From Bin80 sp965208025 (GTDB lineage: Bacteria; Bacteroidota; Rhodothermia; Rhodothermales; Bin80), in contig OZ242302.1 of NCBI GenBank assembly GCA_965208025.1, positions 3,162,001 through 3,226,000 on the forward strand: 64,000 nucleotides of DNA, read 5' to 3'. Below the pieces are notes generated by a model that worked only from the letters and a program-made list of their open reading frames with translations, did no database searches and was not told the origin of the DNA. Below, in pieces: positions 28,098 to 37,762 of this stretch (positions are counted from its first letter, which is position 1; every line of letters starts with the position of its first letter). Made by a program: the position numbers and the translations under genes.

Positions 28098-29110
28098 GAT
28101 GAACGGCCTAAAGCTAGTTCCTCAGCGGTTACCAGTCCGTTTGGACGCTCGTGAAACTCGGGCGGACCGCTGGTAGGTGTATGAAACTCCCCGATGAACT
28201 CAATTTCTGTTTCAAGATGGTATCCAGTCTGCTGAGCGACTTCGGTTTGGATATAACTTACGAGTGCCTGGAGATCTGCCGCTGTTCCATCTCCTTGATT
28301 GACAATAATATTTGCATGACGATGTGAGACGACCATCCCGCCCAAGCCTGTTCCCTTGAGTCCACACTGATCAATGAGTCTTCCAGCTCCAATGCCCTCA
28401 ATTTTTTTGAAGATGGATCCGACACTCGGTTCATATTTCAGGTCAGGATGTCTTAACGCACGCCAGCGAAGATTCTCGTCCATAATCTGGTAGATTAAGT
28501 CAGGATCAGATTTTTCGAGCCGAAATGTTGCACGAAGCACAATATCATCTCGTTCGTGAAGAATGGATTGGTCATACCCAAACTCAAAATACTCAACTCC
28601 GACACGAAGAGTCTCATTTTCTTCCGTCAACAGATCCGCATGTTCAAGTACTTCCTCAATGAACATCGTACGCTCTCGGGCAGGTGCAGGGGAGAGGAAA
28701 TGAAGGTTCTGCCATAGGGCTCCACCAACCGTAGAGGGGATCCCAACGTAGTGTTCTAGTCCAGAGAATGAATTGGAAACTGTAAGTTCAATGAGATTGG
28801 GGTACATAATCGTACCGCTTTCTGCGGTCACCAAGTTTCCGTTGAAGGTGATCCTATCTGCAGAATTATAAATCACTACCCCCCGAAATCCAGCATCTCC
28901 AATGATGATATTCGCCCCGCATCCCAATAGAAAATAGGGTATGTCAAGTTCACGTACGGTTCTTACGGTACGCTCAAGTGCATCCGCACTCTTGACTTCA
29001 ACGAATAGATCAGCGTGACCTCCCACTTTCATGGTTGAGAACGGAGCCAATCTGATATTTTCTTGAACAATAGCCGTATCTCCAATAAGATTTTGAAGCT
29101 TATGAATCAT
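28094..29110 (-). CDS. murB: UDP-N-acetylenolpyruvoylglucosamine reductase
   Basis: MurB reduces the enolpyruvyl group with NADPH to give UDP-N-acetylmuramate for peptidoglycan synthesis. The FAD-binding region APFSTMKVGGHADLFVEV is near residue 25 and LGCGANIIIGDAGFRGVV near 60. The active-site serine segment PSVGSIFKKIEGIGAGRLID is near 230, and the C-terminal EIEFIGEF carries the catalytic Glu. The frame opens at 29134, but ATG at 29110 gives the MIHKLQNL start that fits the family better. It is the first gene of a unit that continues into ccmB with a 4-base overlap. Confidence 0.92.
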   Translation of the reverse strand: MIHKLQNLIGDTAIVQENIRLAPFSTMKVGGHADLFVEVKSADALERTVRTVRELDIPYFLLGCGANIIIGDAGFRGVVIYNSADRITFNGNLVTAESGTIMYPNLIELTVSNSFSGLEHYVGIPSTVGGALWQNLHFLSPAPARERTMFIEEVLEHADLLTEENETLRVGVEYFEFGYDQSILHERDDIVLRATFRLEKSDPDLIYQIMDENLRWRALRHPDLKYEPSVGSIFKKIEGIGAGRLIDQCGLKGTGLGGMVVSHRHANIIVNQGDGTAADLQALVSYIQTEVAQQTGYHLETEIEFIGEFHTPTSGPPEFHERPNGLVTAEELALGRSS

Positions 29111-29196
29111 ATTCAGAAGTAATAAGCAGTGCAACTAGTTACAGAATGAACCGTTTATAAGATATTGGAAATATTTTCGCTTAACTTTGTAAGACG

Positions 29197-30036
29197 ATGA
29201 GTAATCGGTCAAATTTACCAGATATGTCTCAATTATTAACCAAAGGGGCTATACTCCTTGCTATAATTCTTGTTGTTGGTGGAATGGCTGCTGGGTGTAT
29301 GACATCCACTATCACCTCGGGACAGGCAGGTGTGAGCTATTCACGATTTGGTGGAACCAATCTGGATAAGGTGTTAGATGAAGGGATAAATTTTCATGCA
29401 CCTTGGGTCAACGTTATCAAATATGACGTACGCGTTCAGGAAAGGCTCGAAAACATGGAAGCCCTCTCTTCTAACGGATTGTCCATTGGTACGGATATTT
29501 CCGTACGTTGGCGCCCCTTGACACAGATGCTTCCACAGTTACATGTGGATTATGGAGTTGATTATTTCCGGAAACTTATTGGTCCAGAGCTTCGCAGTGT
29601 CGTCAGGGAAGTGATTGGGCAGTTCACCCCGGAAGAACTGTATTCCACACGTAGAACAGAATTGCAGGATGAAATATACACTTTGGTCAAGGAAAGCGTA
29701 GAGAGCGAGAATGTGGTTATTGAGGCAATCCTCATTCGAGATGTACGACTCCCAGAGCAAATCAAAATTGCGATTGAAAACAAGTTAAAAGAAGAGCAGG
29801 AAGCCGAACGCTACGAATTCACCATTGAAAAAGAACGTCTGGAAGCTCAGCGTAAGCGTATTGAAGCAGAGGGAGAAGCGGATTATCAGCGGATTATCAC
29901 TGCGAGTCTCACTTCGCAGTTCCTGCGTTTTAAGGGGATTGAAGCAACCCAGCAGCTTGCAAATTCTCCAAATAGTAAGACGGTCATTGTAGGTAGTGGC
30001 GGTGATGGTCTACCGCTCATTTTGGGTGGACAATAA
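29197..30036 (+). CDS. SPFH/prohibitin-family membrane protein
   Basis: This 279-residue protein has one N-terminal membrane helix (GAILLAIILVVGGMAAGC, about residues 17-34) followed by a band-7/SPFH domain: GQAGVSYSRFGG, EGINFHAPWVNVIKYDVRVQ and SVRWRPL. A long charged coiled coil follows (NKLKEEQEAERYEFTIEKER and onward, about 190-235). These features match bacterial prohibitin homologues that form ring-like membrane scaffolds. AAGC at the end of the helix resembles a lipobox, so a lipid anchor is possible but not certain. It is divergent from murB, with the promoters in the 86 bases between them. Confidence 0.85.
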   Translation: MSNRSNLPDMSQLLTKGAILLAIILVVGGMAAGCMTSTITSGQAGVSYSRFGGTNLDKVLDEGINFHAPWVNVIKYDVRVQERLENMEALSSNGLSIGTDISVRWRPLTQMLPQLHVDYGVDYFRKLIGPELRSVVREVIGQFTPEELYSTRRTELQDEIYTLVKESVESENVVIEAILIRDVRLPEQIKIAIENKLKEEQEAERYEFTIEKERLEAQRKRIEAEGEADYQRIITASLTSQFLRFKGIEATQQLANSPNSKTVIVGSGGDGLPLILGGQ

Positions 30037-30317
30037 TCCTAATGGTTTGGGCAGATTGATCTGTCACTGATGTTCAGAATGATTGAGAGTTGATCCGCTC
30101 CTCAAGAGTGTGAATGGGGGCTGACCTTTCTACTCCTGACGGTTTCGGAGTAAATTTATTTGTTTGGCGTTGATTATATAGATGCAACTAAATCTTTGCA
30201 ATGGGTATCGAGTGTTTTCAGGAGAATCGCAGCCCTACGAATGATTTTCTATACAAGCAGCAATCTTTGATCATCCAGCTATTTCAAATTTTTAATGAAA
30301 CACGGATTTGGTAGAGA

Positions 30318-30641
30318 ATGACTGTTGAGTTAGCCGTAGAAATATCAACCAAATATTCCGAGAGACCCGTTATCCGAGCGGAATACAGGGATAATGATAT
30401 CTGGAAGTTGGTCGAACTGAAACGCCCCAAGAAAATTCACCCAACACTATGGAGCGCCTACATAAACATTGCCATAGCCCGCTTCCGTGGAGCATCCGCA
30501 ATGGGTATGGTCAAGTCCATAGACTGGAATACATACCCGCTCAATCCAAAGAAAGCACTTGCCGTTCACATCGGCAATACGATCCGATACGGGAAGGTAG
30601 TTAAACCTATGGATGGAGACATTCTCTACGTTCTAACCTAA
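30318..30641 (+). CDS. Hypothetical 107-aa protein
   Basis: I do not recognise this protein. It is basic and mixed alpha/beta in character, with no signal peptide or membrane segment and no repeats. The sequence around RPKKIHPTLWSAYINIAIAR is the most structured-looking part. There is no strong ribosome binding site before the ATG, only a weak AGAGA. A 12-bp inverted repeat 9 bases after the stop could end transcription, which mildly supports a real gene. It stands alone between the prohibitin gene and a decayed transposase region. Confidence 0.4.
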   Translation: MTVELAVEISTKYSERPVIRAEYRDNDIWKLVELKRPKKIHPTLWSAYINIAIARFRGASAMGMVKSIDWNTYPLNPKKALAVHIGNTIRYGKVVKPMDGDILYVLT

Positions 30642-30650
30642 TTTTTGTAA

Positions 30651-30681
30651 ATTCAAGTTAACGGTGATTGTTAACTTGAAT
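30651..30681. terminator. 12-bp perfect hairpin, possible terminator
   Basis: ATTCAAGTTAAC (30651-30662) and GTTAACTTGAAT (30670-30681) are exact complements around a 7-nt loop. The position just downstream of the 107-aa gene suits a terminator. However, the sequence after it on the plus strand has no T-run, so an operator-like role is equally possible. Confidence 0.4.
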
Positions 30682-30784
30682 GGCTTACCCTTTCTTCGCA
30701 TTGCCAGCATTAATCCAAAGCCCACCAATTATCAGGGTATCTGAAAATTCTTCGTGTGCGTTGATCGGCGGTCCACAGTTGCGG

Positions 30785-31145
30785 TGTTCGTTAGATTATA
30801 CCGCACGATTTCCATGGATTTAAGGGGAGTCCATGCCTATCTTTTGGAGACTCGCTGAGGATATGATGTTCAATTGAGTTCCACTTGAAGGCTCTGGTGG
30901 GATAGTGAACCACTTTAACGGTGATGCCAAACAAATTGGCAACTTGTGTTGCAGGGGGTATTTCCAGGGCCATGGTCGGTATCCATTCCTTCCCCCGCTA
31001 TCTGCCTAACTTCAGAGTTCCTGTACAGGTGGATAATCCTATTGACCGATTTGGCTTCACTAATTCCCAATATTGTCTGCCCAAACTCTGGAGTCCTGAA
31101 ACCGTAAAAAGTTTTGTCGTCGACCGTAATTTGTATTGTCGTCAA
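30785..31145 (-). pseudogene. Decayed ISAzo13-type transposase fragment
   Basis: On the minus strand, 30791-30973 reads FGITVKVVHYPTRAFKWNSI followed by EHHILSESPKDRHGLPL. This is the conserved end of the DDE domain of ISAzo13-family transposases (typically GI.V.V.HYP.G.SKWNPIEH). Upstream sequence up to about 31145 continues in another frame, so the gene is truncated and frameshifted. No start, full domain or terminal repeats remain. It marks an old insertion. Confidence 0.65.
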
Positions 31146-31508
31146 ACAGATGTGAGAAAAAGCCTAACCAGAGGCAGAAATAGACAATGATGTGTTATTT
31201 TTCGCTGACCCATAGGCTAAATTTATTCGTTCGGACACGCTCTCTCTGAAACCACTTCAATACGATGAGTCATTGGAAATTGGACGTCTTTCAATTGAGG
31301 AATCCTCTCTGAGCAAATGGTTCAAGCATTAAAATATCTCCACATGATTTTGTCCGCTCTTCTATGAGAATTGTGGAGATATTTATTCTATTCACTATCA
31401 TTCCCATGGAGTTGTCTTCTATGAAATGACGGTGGGGTAGGTCCATGGGTGGTTCAGGATCCGTGCTCTCGAGTTTTTGTTCAACTCTTTTGATTCTCGT
31501 GTTCCAAT

Positions 31509-33599
31509 ATGTCGGACTCTTCTTTTTGCCGAACTCTGGTAACGTCTGCATTACCCTATGCAAATGGTCCAGTACATATTGGTCATTTGGCAGGAGCATA
31601 TCTTCCTGCCGACATGTATGTACGTTATCTTCGGTTACTCGGGCAGGATGTTGTATATGTCTGCGGATCTGATGAATATGGTGCAGCGATTGTAATGCAG
31701 GCGAAGCAGGACGGGGTTTCCCCCCAGAAAGTTGTGGATCGCTATCATCCCATCATCCGTGATAGTTTTGCCGGGTTTGGGATCAGCTTTGATAACTACA
31801 GTCGCACCTCAAACCAAATTCATACCGATACGAGCCAATCCTTTTTTCGGAGATTATCTGAGAAAAATGAATTTATATTGAGGCGGGAAGATCATTTGTT
31901 TGATCCGAAGGCGCAGCTGTTTCTGGCAGACCGATTTGTGCGAGGGACCTGTCCAATTTGTGGGTACGAGGAAGCGTATGGAGATCAATGCGAACGTTGC
32001 GGTACTTCGCTCAGCCCAACGGAGATTCTCAATCCCAGAAGTATCCTGACCGATGCAACTCCTGAGTTGCGTCCTACCACTCATTGGTATCTGCCCCTTG
32101 GCAGGTGGCAAAGTAGACTGGAAGCATATATAGATAGCCATCCAGAGTGGAAACCAAATGTCCTTGGGCAGATCGGAGCCTGGTTTACCGATGGATTACG
32201 AGATCGAGCGATCACTCGTGATGTTCCTTGGGGTGTTCCTGTTCCAGAGGAAGCCGCAGACTCTGCGGGAGTTGAAGCAAAAGGGAAAGTAATCTACGTT
32301 TGGTTTGATGCTCCGATAGGATATATCTCATCCACCAGAGAGTGGGCAACGAAAAAGGGGAATCCCGATCTCTGGAAGTTGTACTGGCAGGATAGCAAGT
32401 CACGTCTAGTTCACTTTATAGGCAAGGATAACATAGTATTCCATACACTCATGTTTCCAGCTATGCTTATGGCTCATGGGGAATATGTTGTACCCGATCA
32501 AGTTCCAGCAAATGAGTTTTTAAATATTGAAGGGAGTAAATTGTCCACCAGTAGGGGGTGGGCAGTTTGGTTACATGAGTACTTAGAGGATTTTCCTCCT
32601 GACCTTCTCCGCTATGCTTTGGCAACCATGCTTCCCGAGTCAAAAGATGCTGATTTTAATTGGCATGAATTCCAGACACGTGTTAACAGTGAACTTGCCG
32701 ATATTTTGGGCAACTTTGTCAATCGTACTTTGACGTTTGCTGAACGAGAATTTGATAATTCAGTCCCTCCACTTTCGTCCCCCTCATCTGCAGATGAGGG
32801 GGTAATGTCCAAGTTAGCTAGCTTCCCGGAGCAGATTGGGACTGCCTATGAGCGGTTTCGGTTTCGGGAAGCTGTGCTTCTTACAATGAATGTGGCACGA
32901 TTGGGAAACAAGTATTTCAATGATCAGGCTCCGTGGATATCTCGCAAGACTGATCGTACGCAGTGTGCCAATACGATCCACATATCTCTACAGATTTGCG
33001 CTACCTTGGCAGTGCTTATGGATCCCGTTTTACCCTTTACAGCTGACCGGCTACGCGGGATGCTTCAATTCGAAGGGGTTCGATCCAGTCGTCCAAATTC
33101 GGACCAGATGGAAGGGATAGGCTGGTCTGACTCGGCCACATTCTTACTCCCTGAGAGACACGCGCTTGGCCGCAAAGAGATCCTGTTTCATAAAGTAACC
33201 GACAAAATGATACAAGACCAAATTGATAAACTGGAATCTGCCAACTCTCCCGGGGAGCCGCCATTCATGGAATGTAAGCCCACGATCAACTTCGATGAAT
33301 TTTCAAAGCTAGATTTGCGGGTAGGATGTATTCTTCGTGCGGAGCCCGTTCCTAAATCCAAAAAATTATTGAAGCTACAAGTTGATCTCGGGAATGAAAC
33401 AAGACAGATTCTGGCAGGAGTTGCAGAGCATTGGCAGGCCGAAGAGCTTGTTGGTCGCTCTGCGGTGATTGTTGCCAATCTTGCTCCAAGGAAGATGATG
33501 GGATTAGAGAGTCAGGGTATGCTGTTGATGGCGGAAGACCGTTCTGGTTCCCTGACACTCATCTCTTCGGACAGCGAGCCTGGATCTATTGTTTGTTGA
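31509..33599 (+). CDS. metG: Methionyl-tRNA synthetase
   Basis: This 696-residue class I aminoacyl-tRNA synthetase charges tRNA-Met. The HIGH signature is PYANGPVHIGHLAGAYLPAD near residue 17. The zinc knuckle is CPICGYEEAYGDQCERCG near 148-165. The KMSKS loop appears as KLSTSRGWAVW near 344. The C-terminal 105 residues (FSKLDLRVGCILRAEPVPKS and on to NLAPRKMMGLESQGMLLMA) form the EMAPII/Trbp111-like tRNA-binding and dimerisation domain. The length matches the long bacterial form. It stands alone, with ORF-free DNA on both sides. Confidence 0.96.
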   Translation: MSDSSFCRTLVTSALPYANGPVHIGHLAGAYLPADMYVRYLRLLGQDVVYVCGSDEYGAAIVMQAKQDGVSPQKVVDRYHPIIRDSFAGFGISFDNYSRTSNQIHTDTSQSFFRRLSEKNEFILRREDHLFDPKAQLFLADRFVRGTCPICGYEEAYGDQCERCGTSLSPTEILNPRSILTDATPELRPTTHWYLPLGRWQSRLEAYIDSHPEWKPNVLGQIGAWFTDGLRDRAITRDVPWGVPVPEEAADSAGVEAKGKVIYVWFDAPIGYISSTREWATKKGNPDLWKLYWQDSKSRLVHFIGKDNIVFHTLMFPAMLMAHGEYVVPDQVPANEFLNIEGSKLSTSRGWAVWLHEYLEDFPPDLLRYALATMLPESKDADFNWHEFQTRVNSELADILGNFVNRTLTFAEREFDNSVPPLSSPSSADEGVMSKLASFPEQIGTAYERFRFREAVLLTMNVARLGNKYFNDQAPWISRKTDRTQCANTIHISLQICATLAVLMDPVLPFTADRLRGMLQFEGVRSSRPNSDQMEGIGWSDSATFLLPERHALGRKEILFHKVTDKMIQDQIDKLESANSPGEPPFMECKPTINFDEFSKLDLRVGCILRAEPVPKSKKLLKLQVDLGNETRQILAGVAEHWQAEELVGRSAVIVANLAPRKMMGLESQGMLLMAEDRSGSLTLISSDSEPGSIVC

Positions 33600-34599
33600 G
33601 GTTACATCGGTGAATGCCGCTGATTTCAATATCTATCAGGATTGGTGCGTTGCAATGAATATCACCATGGCCTTACGAATACAATGACAGTACTTCCCCA
33701 AAGGGGACACGATTAAAGCACTAGCTGCATCAGCGTCTATACTTCACAAAGTAAGACCAACGAACGGTTTGACCTATATTTACACGCAGTGCCCAGTGGC
33801 AGGTGTGATATGGTGAGGGCATATTCTACTTGGTAGGAGCAGTCAAGCTAGAATAAGGCTTTCTGTATCGCATTAGAAATCTCCCTGCCCCATCAAAACA
33901 TGGGGACGTTAATTCGGATCCATGGTCTACAATCTCACCAAGCATTCGAATATTCATTTTACGGGGTACTCACTCCTGTGAGTTCATGAAAAATTCCTCA
34001 GCATCCTATAGTAATGTTACTGGTGGATGAATCAAACAATCGTATTCAAGTTGAAGATTGGCTCATTCCATTAGGTTTCTTGAATTCGTGGTAGCACTTG
34101 GGAGTGTCAATTGGATTGAAGACACACATAGATCAGGTGGTACATTTTGGCAATACTTTGATGTCTGTGGTCAATTACCACCAGTAAATAGATTGATCTA
34201 CAAACCTCTTCCATATGCGATAGATGAGTTATAATCCGAGATCCAGATTATCTGTCTCGGGATACGAACGTCAACAAATCCATGGGTGGGTGAAAGACAT
34301 CACTTGACCAAACTATCTCTTCATGATTCCCCAATCCCCAGAATGACCACCTTGACCGTTCTCTCCCATGCCTATCAATGATAGGATCCGTTCGCTTCAT
34401 TTTGGATGGGATGGCACACGGATTACCCGAGAATGATCTGACGAATTATGACGATGCGAATTGATCGCATAAGTAGACGATGAACCGGATCATCACATAA
34501 TTCTACGAAATCACAGCCCGATACGATTGGAGAGCAGTCTGCCGCTATCAGCTCTGATTCAAGACTGGAAAGTTTTGAATCTACTGTTTTGAGCAGGTT
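33600..34599. other. 1-kb region without a gene
   Basis: This stretch lies between the convergent metG and lpdA genes. No open frame of useful length exists on either strand, and no tRNA, terminator or repeat stands out. A plus-strand run of about 50 codons near 34087-34230 looks protein-like (EFVVALGSVNWIEDTHRSGG) before a stop, which hints at a decayed gene that I cannot name. Confidence 0.45.
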
Positions 34600-36018
34600 C
34601 TATATATTGATAGATTGCCCGAGTGCATCGCGAGTCGCTTCCATAACAGCTTCCGACAGTGTTGGATGGGGGTGAACTGCGTCAAGGATTTCGTGATAGG
34701 TAGTTTCCAATGTACGGGCGGTTACAACTTCTGCAATGAGTTCAGTTGCGTCATGTCCAATGATATGACAACCCAGTAACTCACCATACTTTGAATCATA
34801 GATCACTTTTACGAATCCATCATTATGACCTGCAGCAGATGCTTTTCCAGAGGCAGAAAAAGGAAATTTCCCAATTTTGATATCCAATCCTTTCTCCCGA
34901 GCGGCCGCTTCGGTAAATCCAACGGAGGCAATCTGAGGCTGGCAGTAGGTGCATCCCGGGATATTATCCTTATCCAGTGCATGGACTGTATGTCCAGCAA
35001 TGCTTTCAATACAGGTGATCCCCTCATGACTTGCTTTGTGGGCAAGCCAGGGTGGGCCCGCTACATCGCCGATGGCATAGATTCCCTCCACACCAGTTCT
35101 GGAAAGTTCATCAGTTTTAATGAATCCACGGTCCGATTCAATTCCGAGCGCCTCAAGTCCCAATTCTTCAATATTTCCTGTAATTCCCACTGAGCTGAGA
35201 ACTTGGTCAACCTCAACGACCTCATTTTTATTCTTATTTTTCAGGTGTACTTTGAGTACGTCTTTGTTCGTCTCAACGCGCTCCACTGTCGTACTAGTAC
35301 TCACTTTGATTCCAGCTTTTTTGTAGGAGCGGGCTAGTTGCTTTGAAACATCTGTATCCTCAATTGGAACGATCCGATCTTCAAGTTCAACCAAGTGGAC
35401 TTCGGTTCCCATGTGGTGATAAAAGTATGCGAATTCTACTCCGATTGCGCCCGCACCAGCAATCAGTAGCCGTGCAGGACGAGTCTTTTGGAGAAGTGCT
35501 CCTTTGTAGTCAATGATTTTCTTTCCATCAATGGGAAGGGGGGGAATTTCTTTGGCTCTGGCACCTGTTGCCAAGATGATATGTTTGGCATTGAGGGACT
35601 GCTTTTCCCCCACCTTTTTCCCATCCATGTCAACAGAGGGAGTTATGCTCAGCGAGCCAGCACCGGTCAGTTTAGCGTGTCCAAATATTACCTCAATATT
35701 GTTTTTTTTCATGAGGAATTGCACACCAGTGTTCATTTTGCCTGCAACCTTGCGACTCCGCTGAATCACCTCTGGAAAATTAGGGCTTACTTTGCCTTCA
35801 AGGGTTAAGCCATATGCACTCAGATCATTGGTATAGGATACCAACTCTGCACTTTTCAGGAGAGCTTTCGTGGGGATGCAGCCCACATTTAGGCAAACGC
35901 CGCCGAGTTTGTTTTTCTCAATCACTGCAGTTTTGAAACCGAGTTGTGTCGATCGGATTGCAGTTTCATATCCGCCGGGGCCAGTTCCGACTACGATAAC
36001 ATCAAATGTGGTTGACAT
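34600..36018 (-). CDS. lpdA: Dihydrolipoyl dehydrogenase
   Basis: This 472-residue flavoprotein (E3) reoxidises dihydrolipoamide of 2-oxoacid dehydrogenase or glycine-cleavage complexes with NAD. FAD binding is VIVVGTGPGGYETAIRS at the N-terminus. The redox disulfide is in GGVCLNVGCIPTKALLKSAE near residue 40. NAD binding shows LLIAGAGAIGVEFAYFYHH near 185. The C-terminal HPHPTLSEAVMEA carries the catalytic His near 450. It follows the DUF4292 lipoprotein gene by 43 bases and may belong to the nadK unit. The E1/E2 subunits are not here. Confidence 0.95.
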   Translation of the reverse strand: MSTTFDVIVVGTGPGGYETAIRSTQLGFKTAVIEKNKLGGVCLNVGCIPTKALLKSAELVSYTNDLSAYGLTLEGKVSPNFPEVIQRSRKVAGKMNTGVQFLMKKNNIEVIFGHAKLTGAGSLSITPSVDMDGKKVGEKQSLNAKHIILATGARAKEIPPLPIDGKKIIDYKGALLQKTRPARLLIAGAGAIGVEFAYFYHHMGTEVHLVELEDRIVPIEDTDVSKQLARSYKKAGIKVSTSTTVERVETNKDVLKVHLKNKNKNEVVEVDQVLSSVGITGNIEELGLEALGIESDRGFIKTDELSRTGVEGIYAIGDVAGPPWLAHKASHEGITCIESIAGHTVHALDKDNIPGCTYCQPQIASVGFTEAAAREKGLDIKIGKFPFSASGKASAAGHNDGFVKVIYDSKYGELLGCHIIGHDATELIAEVVTARTLETTYHEILDAVHPHPTLSEAVMEATRDALGQSINI

Positions 36019-36061
36019 AGGTTCAAATATTCAAGAGTATAGTTATAAAGTTATCTACTCG

Positions 36062-36817
36062 TTACTCTTTAGGCAACTCAACCCGCTCAGTATCAATGGG
36101 TAAATCCAGAGACATTGAAGGAATTGAATCATTGACCGCCAGAGATCGGTAGTTTAAGATTGCATTTGTATTTTCTAATGGATTACGGTAGATCACCTGT
36201 CGGGGGAAGTAGCTTCCATTGACATCAAAAAAATTATCGTAATGTAAAGCCTCCATGAGTGTTCCTAATGAATCATGCTGGGTCATATGAACGACCCTCC
36301 AATAATTGGGATCAACCGCGTAGGTCCGATGGAGCAGGGAATCTTCAAGTACTAATCCATCTCTACTTGAACGAATTTTAAGGTTTACTCCGCGGGGTGG
36401 TCGCACAAAACCAAGCATCTTCCCAAGCGCATTTTGAACGGAAAAAAAGCTTGGAAGGGCAGGGTGGTTACTCTCTGCCGTACGTAATGTTTGCGAAAAT
36501 CGATCGTAAAAAAATAGGCTGTCAGGGGTAACAAGGAGACGTCCGCCTTCAATACCAAATCCTTGTATTCGGAATATCATGAGCAGCGAGTCGGCGCTGC
36601 GATGAGAGATCTCGGCAATCAATGCTCCTGAATATAACGGAGTCTTCATAGACAGTTGCCCTTGGGCCAGGAGTGAGTTCGGAAGCTTATGCATCCAGAG
36701 GCTGTCAATCACGGACTCTGCTTCATAAGAGATTAAAGAGGTAACCCTTGAAGGGGTTGGGCGAGAATGAATACACCCAGTACAGATCAGTAGAATGACT
36801 AGGGAAGTGAGTCTCAT
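36062..36817 (-). CDS. DUF4292-type lipoprotein
   Basis: This protein of about 251 residues has a short signal (MRLTSLVILLICTGC) ending in a lipobox-like cysteine, so it is probably a lipoprotein. The rest resembles the LolA-like DUF4292 family common in Bacteroidota: repeated amphipathic beta strands such as MLGFVRPPRGVNLKIRSSRD, a YAVDPNYWRVVHM segment and FPRQVIYRNP near the end. The frame extends to an ATG at 36844, but the ATG at 36817 overlaps the nadK stop (ATGA) and begins exactly at the signal, so I use it. It may act in outer-membrane lipoprotein or peptidoglycan-linked processes. Function is not established. Confidence 0.75.
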   Translation of the reverse strand: MRLTSLVILLICTGCIHSRPTPSRVTSLISYEAESVIDSLWMHKLPNSLLAQGQLSMKTPLYSGALIAEISHRSADSLLMIFRIQGFGIEGGRLLVTPDSLFFYDRFSQTLRTAESNHPALPSFFSVQNALGKMLGFVRPPRGVNLKIRSSRDGLVLEDSLLHRTYAVDPNYWRVVHMTQHDSLGTLMEALHYDNFFDVNGSYFPRQVIYRNPLENTNAILNYRSLAVNDSIPSMSLDLPIDTERVELPKE

Positions 36818-37686
36818 GTGATCATTTGCGGTCCCATGCCCCAAGAGAGTTTGGATCGGAGTGTTCCAAAATAATTAGTATCCTCAAATCGTACTAATCG
36901 TATGGTATGGTCTGCTTTCCGAACTGTGTAGGGTTCCTGCTTTTCCGAAATCAGATGCGTTCGACCATCCAGCGCGATTGTACAATCTGATGAACTGGGT
37001 GCCAGTTGCATGGTCAAGGTAGATTGAGCAGGTAATACAATGGGGCGGATCGTCAAACTATGTGGAGCTACAGGGCTAACAATGAATACATTGCTTCCAG
37101 GCATAACAATCGGTCCACCAACTGCAAGTGAGTAGGCTGTGGATCCCGTGGGGGTTGCAATGATCAATCCGTCACCCGAATACCGATTCAGTCTGATTCC
37201 ATTAACCAAAACATCAATGACTGCAAGTCCTCCAGCAGGTTGTCGTGTAATGACAATATCATTCGTTGCCCAGCCAGCGTGTGGGCCAGATAAACTAAGA
37301 GCACTTCGATGTTCGATCTTGTACTGACCAGAATTTAGGAGACGAAGGGCATCGTGGATTCGTGCAGCTTCTACATCTGCCAAAAAGCCAAGACGCCCAA
37401 TATTGATTCCAAGGATTGGAACTCCCGTAGCGCCAACCTCAAACGCAGTGTGGAGGAGAGTACCGTCACCCCCAATAGAAAGAATGATCGAACTGGTGTT
37501 CACGAGCGTATCAGAAGAAACTTTCTCCACGCATTCAGCGGAGATAAGCGATCGCTCCAAGAGTCCTTTTGCAATTGAGGAGTGAAGTTGATAACTTAGT
37601 CCCTCCGAATCCATCCAATCCTTTAATTCCTGGATCAATGGCCACAATTCAGACTTTGAAGTATTTCCAGTGATTCCGTAGGTCAT
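36814..37686 (-). CDS. nadK: NAD kinase
   Basis: This 290-residue enzyme phosphorylates NAD to NADP. The catalytic GGDGTLLHTAFEV motif is near residue 72, then LGINIGRLGFLADV near 93. SGDGLIIATPTGSTAYSLAV near 170 is the second conserved block, followed by GGPIVMPGSN and IRPIVLP. Length and motif order are standard. It is the first gene of a minus-strand unit with the DUF4292 lipoprotein and possibly lpdA, linking NADP supply to redox metabolism by position only. Confidence 0.95.
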   Translation of the reverse strand: MTYGITGNTSKSELWPLIQELKDWMDSEGLSYQLHSSIAKGLLERSLISAECVEKVSSDTLVNTSSIILSIGGDGTLLHTAFEVGATGVPILGINIGRLGFLADVEAARIHDALRLLNSGQYKIEHRSALSLSGPHAGWATNDIVITRQPAGGLAVIDVLVNGIRLNRYSGDGLIIATPTGSTAYSLAVGGPIVMPGSNVFIVSPVAPHSLTIRPIVLPAQSTLTMQLAPSSSDCTIALDGRTHLISEKQEPYTVRKADHTIRLVRFEDTNYFGTLRSKLSWGMGPQMIT

Positions 37687-37762
37687 AATCTCAGATACTA
37701 TTTAAGCGTAAACCTATTGAATTCTGATCATAATAACTCAACTTGACTCCAACTGGTTTGTT

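Larger units (their letters stand above)
30642..31508. other. Long intergenic region upstream of metG
   Basis: Of these 867 bases, the left part carries the hairpin at 30651 and the ISAzo13 remnant. The right 360 bases hold no credible gene and should include the metG promoter. Confidence 0.5.
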
